Source of the DNA: Chondrilla cf. caribensis
Taxonomy: Eukaryota; Porifera; Demospongiae; Chondrillida; Chondrillidae
Assembly: GCA_964020155.1 (NCBI GenBank)
Contig: OZ026570.1
Location: 1,052,221-1,074,720, forward strand
Direction: 5' to 3'
DNA: 22,500 bases
Shown here: positions 8,534 to 16,530 of the stretch, one piece after another
Layout: every line of letters begins with the position of its first letter
How positions within the stretch are numbered: position 1 is the stretch's first letter
Notes under the pieces: generated by a model
Databases searched by the model: none
What the model was told of the DNA's origin: nothing
What the model saw: the letters and a program-made list of their open reading frames with translations, nothing else
Position numbers and translations under genes: made by a program

Positions 8534-9016
8534 TCACCCAGTAATCCAGTGTGCATATCCATAAATTAACTGTCCTTGGTGGATTATGGTCTGGTCACAC
8601 TCATATGTGTGCTTTGTACAGGATCTGACTTGGTCTTTCAGCTTTCCTTTGCTATCCATCTCAGATCTGTGCTATCCAGCTGAAATATTGGGTATCTATA
8701 ATAATATTCATTGGCTCTGCCCACTTTGCACAAAACTTGAAAACAAGTGCAACCAGTCCTAATCCACCAGGAGTGGTTCATTGGGGTTGGCTCAGAAGAC
8801 TACTCTCATAGGTACTGGTGGCCATTTTGAGTTTGGCACAAGTGTTGACTGCACTCTCACTTTCTTTCAAATGTGGATGCACATATGTACCTTTTTTCCA
8901 ATTCACGGACACTCAATTGGAACGTATCCAGGTTTTTCTGAAGATTTCTGTTCTTCTTACTTATCTCCTCATATTCAATTCTTTGGCGTTCATAGTTCTT
9001 TCTCCCTTCAGCTAAC
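8534..9016 (-). CDS. Exons 13-14 of the double-CARD gene: end of the coiled coil and C-terminus
   Basis: Exon 13 (8891-9016) encodes a strongly charged helix: RLAEGRKNYERQRIEYEEIS, then KKNRNLQKNLDTFQLSVREL. Exon 14 is read from the acceptor gcacag at 8667 and runs SEMDSKGKLKDQVRSC, then a short tail with Tyr, Cys and Trp (YECDQTIIHQ, GQLIYGYAHWITG), to a TGA at 8534-8536. The next upstream acceptor candidate (atttcag) gives an early stop, so the chosen acceptor is the one that keeps the frame. A canonical AATAAA lies about 210 nt downstream, which supports this as the last exon. A different final exon remains possible. Confidence 0.65.
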
Positions 9017-9853
9017 CTATAACATTCATACAATTAAAGAAAATAATACTATCTTAACCAATAGTCCAGCCAAACCAATGATCCCATCAACAGGTAAATG
9101 ATGTATGCAGTGGATGAAGAGTGTGTATTTAACCATCTGGACTCAACCATCTGGACCTTCAACATGCCCACACCCCATTACACACATACACACATGCACA
9201 CACGCACACACACTAAACACATATACACACACACATATGCACATATGGTACAGATCACCGAAAAGTAAACGTTAACTGAATAAAAGTTAACTTTTTTCGG
9301 TTAACTGTTACCAATAATTGCTAAACATTAATCGGTTTATATGGTTAATGATTAACTTTATGACGTGCACTGTAAATATGTACGTTGTATTATACGTCAA
9401 TTCGTCTCCTGCTATCCATTGCGTTTGTTACTCTCCTGTTTTGCTCAATTTTGTTCGCTTTAAATGATTCTTTAACAATCATGGAGAGTACGGAAAGTTG
9501 GTCATCTTCTTGGAACTGTTGATTCTTTCAAGCTGATACCTGAAATACTCCGGATAATAGAAGATTGTCTTCAAGAGAATGACGAGGTAACTTCAATGCA
9601 GTTACAGAAGCTGCTAAAGTATCATAGGCATAGCAAGCCAAGATCAACCGACATTACAGCACATATAAATCTCATAGTGTATATGACTGGTTGGGCTAGT
9701 TGTAACGTCTTATCTACTTAAGAATACAATTAATAACTGTTAACTGTTAACAGGTAACCGTTAACTGTTGGCGGATTTATGTTAACTGTTACCACAAAAG
9801 CGTTAAACGTTAAAAGTTAACTTTCCTTTTCTGTGAAGTTGTACCATACAACA

Positions 9854-9922
<69 letters not shown>

Positions 9923-10433
9923 TCCTCCAGCGAGGTTATGGTGTTCACAGTCACTATGTACAGTACACTTCTCCCACTCCACTACACACTGTTACATGGT
10001 GTTGATGTGATGTACCTAATTTCCATCCTCCCTGCACTTCCTTTCCATCCTGCTATTTCCTGTTCTTTCTCCTCCAACAATGTGGTCAGCTCTCCAATAC
10101 GACTCTGAAGTTTCTACATGTCATGAAACATACAAAAATCCTCCATTATTCAAACACTTCACTGTTCACAATGTTATTGCCTGTGTACCCACTGGTAATG
10201 ACCAATAAATGCCATTAATGTAATGTATCCATTATATATAGGACACATTACATTAATCACATGATGATGGATTCATGGAGTTGTCTTGAGTGCTTAAGTA
10301 TTTTAATTTATTTCTTCCTTATTAACAATTTATGGAATCGTAGAGCTTTTTGTGCACTTAGGACATAATATATATGTACAGATAGACACACACAAACACT
10401 CTTAAACACACAAATACACACAAACACACACAA

Positions 10434-10483
<50 letters not shown>

Positions 10484-13400
10484 ATAGCTGCAATAATGTT
10501 TTCCTGTGTACTTCTATCATCTTCCTTTTGCTGAATCTGCACATCCTCACAGACCTACATAAAAGCATACATTTAGTGTATTAGCATCATCAGAGTGGGT
10601 GTAACCCTACAAAAGGTATGAACATGAGATGGATTCTGTGCAATACTGATAGTGCTGATGCCATATGCAGTTCTGTCAATAAAGACCACTCACTAACATA
10701 CAGTACATACTTTGACTATTTCTGCAATCCTTCCTTGAAGCTGTGAGCAATAAATAAACAAATTAAAGACAGTATAAACATTGCCACATCCACTTGGAGA
10801 CTGGAAACACTCACAGTGACCAGTTGCTCAGAACTGCCTGATTTCTCTTCATCCATTCGTTTGAAGATCTTGTTACATTCCTCCTTCACGTCAGACACCT
10901 TGTCCCTGGCATCCTACAGGAGTTGGTCAGTACAACAACATGTAATGTACCACACTAGAGTCACTTGGAGTAAGAGACATGAAATGTTAGCAGCAGAATA
11001 TGCTGCAGCTGTTTGAGGAACGTACAGAAACTGCTTTCTTTAATTGTGACACCTCTGTCTGATGGACCTTCCGCACTTCTTCAGCCATTTCTCTCTACAA
11101 ACACAGACACAGACTTTGTGTTATAATATTAGTTGACTTACCAATACAAAAGGCATGCAACAAGTCAATACACTTGAAACATACAATAAACATTCACTGT
11201 ATTGTGTGCTGGATTGAGAACTGAGACAAACAAACAAGTACACTCACCTGTTTGTCAACAATAGACTGAATTGATTTCTCCAATAGTTCCTTGTCTACTA
11301 GAGCATCCACAGCTTTTGGAATAGTCTGCCTCTGTAGAGGTAACAATGTAATACCACTAAACACACAATACAGTGTACCAATACTGTAGTAATGAGCATG
11401 TATCCTACAGTGCTGTACAAGTAGAGAACCTGTACAGGTAAAAATATTTAGCACTGTGGTTTGAATATGTACACATGTATTAGTTATGTCCCTTCCACAC
11501 TACTCTGGCCTGCTACGACTGTCCCACCAAGCACCCTGGGTGAGAAGAGGAAGGGACGGTCTAGCGGCACTAGAGATTAACTCACACCTTGCTGTTATCA
11601 GTATATGATTGAAGCCTTCAAGTATTTCTCCATTTGAAATCCTTCATCGAAGGATTTCGAATGGAGAAATATGACTGAATATATCTACGTTTGATGTGAA
11701 GAACTATCAACTGGAAATAAACGAAGAGTTGACCAGCATTGGAGCAGCATTCATTTGCATTCTTGACATCAGCGAAGAGGACGATTCACAGGATCGCTTG
11801 TGCAAAAGGTGCCACCGTACGGTTTTTGCTGTTCAAATGGCTGAAGATGAATTACGCCAGATAAAGAGAAAATCGGAGTTGAAAGTTAAATTTTTGGTCG
11901 TACAAATGTTCAGAATCTTTTCATCTTCGAAACGTGTCAGAGGTCTCTCAACTCCAATTGAAATCTTAACCTCTACCCAATCGCCCGCTGTTAAGCATAG
12001 CACAGAAGGAAACCCTGGGAAAAATTTATTCAGCCCAAGCACTATGTTTGTTGTCAAATTTTGGAGTAAATCTCACAACCTCAACCCCACTCCACACCTC
12101 ACTATGATTGTTGTGTAATCTAACACCTTTTAATGAGTGCTGACAATCTCGGCACTCGTATCTAATTCATCAATAGTTGCGCAATCAATCTCTAGTGCTG
12201 CTAGACCATCTTTCACGCCGGAAGTGTTTAGAAAGAAAGACAGTTGTAGCAGGCCAGATTACTTCCACACGGGGTGATGCCCTCGGTAATTAATTGAAAG
12301 TGTGACTGTATTAGCTGCACATCCCGTGTGGAAGGGACATAACTAGCTTGTGTCGTGGGATGGCAATTTTGTTATTGCTCCATTGTTCACTGTTGTTGAT
12401 GTTGCTGGTTACAGGAAATTGGTCCGATCAGTTAATGAAAGGGTGATGCATTGTTAATAACTTGATTACAAGTGTGCTGTATTGGTAATAGTGCTGGGAC
12501 GATTAATCGATCGATTTTCATTTTAAATCTGATTATCGATAATAGCACAAACAAATCAATTAATCACAGGAAGTAATTAAGTGAGTGGAACAGGAAGCCA
12601 GCCCCACCTTATTACCTAGAACATACACTCCATGGGTTCAATTTCGTACCTGAAATATGAGAAGGACTCAATGAACTTCACTTTGTCCATTGGATGATTA
12701 CTCCATCTAATAAAGTGGGAGTGGTTTCCGGTCATGCCCACTTAATTACTTCCGGTGATTAATCGATTAATCAATTGGTCAATATGTACTGATAATCGAT
12801 TTGAAAATTACAACCGATTCCCAACCCTAATTGGTAACTGCAAGTGTGCTGTAGGGGTTTTATGAACCACTTCTTTCCTTGGATCTACCTGTCTACCGAC
12901 ACAAGTTATAATATGGGTTCACTCACAGCAATTAAACCTCCCACCCACACACACACATGAACACATACACCCAAATGTACATGTAAACAAACACTCCACC
13001 TTCTCATCAAAAGGGACAGTTTGATCAACATCTTTCATCTCTGCTCTCAAGTACCGACCAATGTACTCATAACCAGGAAGACCTTCCATGATGGAGCAGA
13101 ATGTGTAGAACATATCAGGAGATTTCCTCATCAGAGAACCCAGGAAGGATCGGTTCTTCTCAATAAGCGATGCATGAGACTTCACTTGGCAGACCTCGTA
13201 TGGAAGAAGCACATCTTGTGCTTCAAGGGTGGTGATGATGACATCCATAGGGATTGTCATCTCCAGGTAACCACGGTTACGTCTCAGTACTTCATGCACC
13301 AGCTGTACTTCTGAAAAACCCCTGCAAAAACATATGTAAGAGTTGAGGGGGTTACTTCATATCAGAACACTACATGTACATACAACACTATTAGTCCAAG

Positions 13401-16204
13401 AGTATTCAATAACATGTATTAATGCTACTTTATATAGGTGTTAGGACCATATGTACTAGAACCTCACACACATGCAATTTCAGTGTAGTAGGATAATCCA
13501 TTCAGTTAGGTGGCTTCCTATAATAACACACTACAGATTCTCACCCTAGTGTCTGGTCTGCTCTCTGTCCACTAGTGTCATCAGATTTGTCAGCTTTCAC
13601 CTTTGGTTCCTGATCTACACCTGACCTGACACTAATAGCAATAACAGGAGGATAAGATACAACACCACTGGTTCAGAACTCATACACAAGTGATAAGCAC
13701 TAAGAGAGGTTGAGGTGATCATCTGGGGAATACAGACATATTAAACTAGCTGTGAACAAAGTTCAGAACCTCGCAAATGCTTGGATATTGATTATGTCAT
13801 CGACATTGTCAACGTGATGTCACATTACTAATTATAGCCATTAAATGTCTGCCAACATGGACGTCACAATGGCTGTGAATTGAAAATTGAAATTTCAAAA
13901 TTGAAAGACATTGTTCTTGTGATGCGAAGCCAACAAATGTCGTCCTGAGACGAAATCTGGATCCAGGGGCACTCGACCAAGAAAATACTTTCAGCCGTCG
14001 TGGCATAGCGAGTAAGTGGGCTGGACTTGAATGATAACCTCAATACGATACCTCACCGTTGTCCCTATTCTACATATGGCACCAATCACCGTGCTGACCT
14101 CGCAGAAGTTTGCTGCGCGTGACACAAGTTTGACATACGTATTGGACTAAATTCATCACAAAAATTCCATTGAGACACCTTCGACCAATTAAGAACGTGG
14201 GTGACCTTGATTGGACTCCGCTAACGAACGGAAACAATTACCTCGCTAACACTCGGTAATAAGTAGAGATAGTAATTTCAGTTTGCCATGGCTCAGCTCA
14301 TGAACAGAGAGAAAGACTACAAATAAGAATGATTGAAAAGACATTGCAGGTAACACTCACTTCATCTGAGCTTGATCTTGAGGTCCAGTATGACCAGGAC
14401 CTGGTAGAACATGAGCAGCAGTCTCATCCTTGTCAGGCCTCTCTTCTCCATCTAAAGGACTCTCAGACTGTCTTTTGGTATTCCTCACTTCAGTTTGAAG
14501 ATAGTCAACAGCAATTCCCAGTGCATTCACACAGTGCTGGACCTATAAGGGGAGAACCAGAAGAATCTAGATCTGTCAGTGATCCAATAATTTGAAATAT
14601 ACCCTGTTAGTGTAGGCACTGTTGATAGACTTAGTCTATATAGCCATGTACTAGTGACTCACAGACATTAATCCATGGCATTCAAGAGCTTTCTGCAAGT
14701 CTTTCTCACAATCTCTCAGTGTTTTAATAGCATTCTGAAGTCTGCAGTTGTACAAGACACATACCATCACTGAATGTATATTATGTCATATTGTCAAATT
14801 CTTATTTACTACTCAACTAACAACTTCAACAGCTTGGATGACGGAGGTGTTCCCGTCTTCTCTGATTCCAACTGTTTGAATTCTGTCAGTGAACGAAGAT
14901 GCGTGTAGACTAAATAAAGCTATATGTACTACATAGCACACAGTATTCTTATTATACCACGCAGAATAATATAGATTGTCGAGTATTATGAACAATTATC
15001 AATTTTAAGGTAGAGTAATGTCGGGTATTTCAGGATGAAGGCGATTACCGGACACTGGAAATTACCAGGGCTAGTACAATACATGGAGAATGATGTTTGA
15101 AATTTCCATCATTGAGTGACATGGATGTATTCTTCAAAATGTTCCAGCTAAAAGTAGCAATTTTCCTGGATGTAGGCCTGCTTTTTTCAACACCTACTGA
15201 TTTCACACCATTTTTTGGTATTACTGCTAACAATTACCCTGTATAATCAATCCACTCATGGCATAATTCTAAGTGACTTCTACTTATACCAAGGCATCAA
15301 AATGCATATCATTTTGAAGCTTAACACGTGAGCAATGTTGTACAAACATAATGGTCTGGATATGTTCTCGTGTGCATAACAAAATCTGTCATGTTTCCAA
15401 CATACTGAGGAGGCAGTTTCTGGACAAACGTTAGGTAGTTATTGGACACTGCTTGGAGTAAACATTACATGTGCTGCTAACAATTAGGTAAATGCATGAA
15501 GTTTAAAAATCTATTTCCACCTTCACCACAACTTCACAGTAGCCAAAAGGGATTACAAGATATAGTAAACTTAACGATGGCTATATACAAGATGAGCACC
15601 TTCATTTTAGGTAGAAAGGATTGTCGAAATAGGCCTTTTTCAGTTCTTGCTTTGAGACTGTCCCGAGACTGTCGACGTCATTGTCCAGAAATGGCCGACT
15701 CGACGGTCTCCACATAACACTGTAACTTCTTAACGCAGAACCGGACTGACGTCTAGTCACTCCTGTAAACAGAGGACATCCACTCTATGTATCCTAGCTA
15801 GTACGTTTCCGACAAGGCGTTGTATTCGATTAAATTGAAGGACGTTTCCTTAGGTGTCCCGTAATACCCGACATTACTCTATATGTACTCCGACCACACT
15901 CACCGTCGTTCAGTTGCACGGCTAAATACCGGTATTGTGAACTTCCTCCCAAAATACTAGTGAATCGATCGAACCATCCTGACTGGACGGTGATTTCCTT
16001 CAAGAACTTCGTTACGAGTTCCTCGTTAGTGTTCGCTGACAATCCTTCTCTCATTAATCGGTCGACAAATTCGTCTTTGACTAACTCAGATTTCCGGGCA
16101 TGATGGACAATCTCCCAAAATCCCATTTTACACTTCAGCGTCTCTTCCTTTTTCTCAAGAACCTCACGAGCGATAGACTCTTCCATAGTTTCTTCATCGG
16201 CCAT
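8534..16204 (-). CDS. Double-CARD coiled-coil protein, complete 14-exon gene model (589 aa)
   Basis: Exons, from 5' to 3' on the minus strand: 15904-16204, 14822-14909, 14663-14741, 14361-14542, 13545-13631, 13000-13321, 11248-11331, 11026-11094, 10815-10913, 10711-10740, 10483-10554, 10016-10113, 8891-9016, 8534-8666. All boundaries are GT-AG, phases agree at every junction, and the total is 1770 nt with no internal stop. Residues 28-100 form a CARD-like death fold of the RIG-I/MDA5 type. Residues 101-245 are a mixed coiled-coil and polar linker. Residues 255-341 are a classical CARD. Residues 354-560 are rich in heptad-like Leu/Ile/Lys/Glu and should form a coiled coil. No helicase, caspase, kinase or transmembrane segment is visible. 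By analogy with CARD9, BCL10 and MAVS, a cytoplasmic CARD signalling adaptor is likely, but the exact function is unknown. The start at 16204 has G at -3 and +4. The least certain junctions are exon 2's GTTAGT donor and the last acceptor. Confidence 0.85.
9255..9836. mobile_element. Inverted-repeat element rich in GTTAAC (582 bp) in intron 12
   Basis: The left end begins TCACCGAAAAGTAAACGTTA and the right end, inverted, TCACAGAAAAGGAAAGTTAA. Subterminal regions on both sides contain repeated GTTAAC palindromes and TGTTAACTGTTAACAGGTAA-like runs. Between 9476 and 9721 the plus strand is open and reads VDSFKLIPEILRIIEDCLQE, then NDEVTSMQLQKLLKYHRHSK, which looks like a helix-turn-helix piece of a transposase. 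No target duplication could be established. The family is unassigned. Confidence 0.75.
9850..9920. repeat. (CA)n microsatellite
   Basis: It is a CA run immediately right of the GTTAAC-rich element, inside intron 12 of the double-CARD gene. An impure CA-rich stretch also lies at 9180-9245 on the element's other side. Confidence 0.97.
10016..11331 (-). CDS. Exons 7-12 of the double-CARD gene: coiled coil over six small exons
   Basis: The exons are 11248-11331, 11026-11094, 10815-10913, 10711-10740, 10483-10554 and 10016-10113, encoding about residues 354-503. The first five end at phase 0, so each could be skipped without shifting the frame. The products are helical and charged, for example AVDALVDKELLEKSIQSIVD, REMAEEVRKVHQTEVSQLKK, DVKEECNKIFKRMDEEKSG and IGELTTLLEEKEQEIAGWKG. 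The 30-nt microexon (LQGRIAEIVK) has good splice sites on both sides. Exon 11 ends in ATG, and its donor is the first GT of a long (GT)n tract. A coiled coil after a CARD is the layout of CARD9 and the CARMA proteins, where it drives oligomerisation. Confidence 0.82.
10435..10482. repeat. (CA)n microsatellite forming the splice donor of exon 11
   Basis: The pure CA run touches the 3' edge of exon 11 (10483). On the minus strand the intron starts GTGTGTGTG, so the donor GT is the first repeat unit. Impure CA-rich sequence continues to about 10384. Confidence 0.95.
11623..11671. repeat. Tight hairpin, 23-bp arms with 3-nt loop, inside the 865-bp transposon
   Basis: Arms 11623-11645 and 11649-11671 pair at 22 of 23 positions (TATTTCTCCATTTGAAATCC against GGATTTCGAATGGAGAAATA) around the loop ATC. 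It lies just before the ORF in the element. Confidence 0.93.
11696..12118 (+). CDS. ORF inside the 865-bp transposon (140 codons), uncharacterised
   Basis: It opens MKNYQLEINEELTSIGAAFI and has a CxxC-type pair in RLCKRCHRTVFAVQMAEDEL, then a lysine-rich QIKRKSELKVK. This resembles the first half of a zinc-binding domain plus a coiled stretch, found near the N-terminus of some transposon proteins and captured host exons. The second half (from about residue 66) is low in structure. It is too short for a transposase and may be a captured or truncated gene piece. Confidence 0.35.
   Translation: MKNYQLEINEELTSIGAAFICILDISEEDDSQDRLCKRCHRTVFAVQMAEDELRQIKRKSELKVKFLVVQMFRIFSSSKRVRGLSTPIEILTSTQSPAVKHSTEGNPGKNLFSPSTMFVVKFWSKSHNLNPTPHLTMIVV
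12489..12829. mobile_element. hAT-like MITE with 8-bp target duplication (341 bp)
   Basis: The element is bounded by direct repeats ATTGGTAA at 12481-12488 and 12830-12837. Its ends are imperfect inverted repeats, TAGTGCTGGGACGATT and, inverted, TAGGGTTGGGAATCGG. Subterminal ATCGATTAATCGAT-type palindromes lie on both sides. The 8-bp duplication and TAG-type ends fit hAT. It sits in intron 6 of the double-CARD gene. It encodes nothing. Confidence 0.93.
13000..13321 (-). CDS. Exon 6 of the double-CARD gene: classical CARD
   Basis: This exon encodes residues 246-353. The CARD begins with the typical first helix HEVLRRNRGYLEMTIPMDVI. It continues through helix 2 (TTLEAQDVLL), the turn PYEVCQVKS, helix 4 (EKNRSFLGSLMRKSP) and helix 5 (DMFYTFCSIMEG), and ends YEYIGRYLRAEM. 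The spacing LRxNRxxL...LxxxxVLxxxE...R..xLxxxLxxKxPxxFxxFcxxLxxxGxxxxxxxL is the usual CARD pattern seen in CARD9, NOD and APAF1 proteins. The whole domain is in one exon, common for CARDs. The acceptor is gcag followed by GGGTTT, and the donor is read as AAG followed by gtggag at 12999. The frame continues downstream without a stop for about 27 codons, so the exact donor is less certain, but phase 0 fits exon 7. Confidence 0.88.
13545..13631 (-). CDS. Exon 5 of the double-CARD gene: polar linker before CARD 2
   Basis: The 87-nt exon encodes a hydrophilic stretch including VRSGVDQEPKVKADKSDDTS and GQRADQTLG, which leads straight into the second CARD. It has attag at the acceptor and GG followed by gtgaga at the donor. 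No domain is visible. The composition suggests a disordered tether between the two death-fold domains. Confidence 0.75.
13632..14360. other. Intron 4 of the double-CARD gene, no feature recognised
   Basis: About 730 bp with higher GC and CG content than nearby introns around 13900-14260. It has a small palindromic stretch TTGAAATTTCAA near 13886. No convincing inverted-repeat ends or coding frames were found. It may hold an old, unrecognised insertion. Confidence 0.4.
14361..14909 (-). CDS. Exons 2-4 of the double-CARD gene: linker with a coiled-coil segment
   Basis: The exons are 14822-14909, 14663-14741 and 14361-14542, covering about residues 101-216. The first two form a leucine-rich amphipathic stretch (SKLLKLLQNAIKTLRDCEKD, then LQKALECHGLMS), probably a short coiled coil. 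Exon 4 continues with a helix (VQHCVNALGIAVDYLQTEVR) and then becomes polar and proline/glycine-rich (SPLDGEERPDKDE, then HVLPGPGHTGPQDQAQ), which looks like a flexible linker. The phases across all three junctions agree (2/1, 0, 0). Confidence 0.75.
15011..15881. mobile_element. Inverted-repeat element with TA ends (871 bp) in intron 1
   Basis: Perfect 19-bp inverted repeats (TAGAGTAATGTCGGGTATT) lie at 15011-15029 and 15863-15881. If TA is the target duplication, the element proper starts GAGTAATGTCGGG. Motifs like ATTACCGGACACTGG and TTATTGGACACTGC recur inside. It fills most of intron 1, which would otherwise be about 120 bp. No transposase is recognised. Confidence 0.85.
15904..16204 (-). 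CDS. Exon 1 of the double-CARD gene: RLR-type CARD-like domain
   Basis: Residues 1-100 start MADEETMEES. After a charged helix, the domain shows helix 1 (FWEIVHHARKSEL, residues 29-41), a helix near FVDRLMREGLS (46-56), and the run ELVTKFLKEITVQSGWFDRF (62-81). This resembles the end of the second CARD of MDA5/RIG-I, where a repeated pattern of Leu/Val precedes a W-F-x2-F core, followed by a final helix near YLAVQL (93-98). The donor is gtgagt after GAC-G. The assignment to the CARD family rather than another death-fold class (DD, DED) comes from my reading of the pattern. A profile search is needed to settle it. The same frame stays open upstream to an ATG at 16351, so a 49-residue N-terminal extension is formally possible but less likely. 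Confidence 0.75.
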
Positions 16205-16530
16205 TGCGCGTTTTCTACAACAGGAAATACATGTACGTACATACATGGGCGTGCCCGACCTTAGCAGATACTTAAACCACGCCCATTCATACCAATCTCC
16301 AGCGGCTGTCGAGAAACAACTAAACGACGGGCAAACACCTGGGAAATCCACACAATTCGCTATATATCACCACAAACTCAACTACTGCTATAGATAGTAC
16401 AACATGTACAGGACCTGGTGAAAGTGGTTGTGGTTAATGTTACTCTCAAATAAACAAACATAATAATAATGGAAAACAGATATTGAGTTGGTGTGTGAGA
16501 GTTGATAGCATACAATACAACAAGTGAGGG
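16205..16530. promoter_or_regulatory. Short spacer between dynein stop and double-CARD start
   Basis: Only 326 bp separate the dynein stop codon from the CARD gene ATG on the same strand, so the dynein 3' UTR and the CARD promoter/5' UTR must share it. No minus-strand AATAAA and no clear TATA box were found. The CARD reading frame is open upstream to 16351. Confidence 0.4.

Larger units (their letters stand above)
11481..12345. mobile_element. Long-TIR DNA transposon (865 bp) in intron 6
   Basis: The two ends are perfect 20-bp inverted repeats (TAGTTATGTCCCTTCCACAC). Complementarity continues inward in blocks, such as GGCCTGCTACGACTGTC against GACAGTTGTAGCAGGCC, and the ATCTCTAGTGC/GCACTAGAGAT region. 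No target duplication is evident. It contains a 23-bp hairpin and a plus-strand ORF at 11696-12118. Its superfamily is not identified. Confidence 0.9.

Noticed and set aside
8781..9101. 106-codon plus-strand ORF
   Set aside because: It is antisense to exon 13 of the double-CARD gene, which has good splice sites, fitting phase and a coiled-coil product.
13809..14006. 65-codon minus-strand ORF in intron 4
   Set aside because: It shows no family pattern, and including it would need splice sites that disturb the phase-consistent join of exons 4 and 5.
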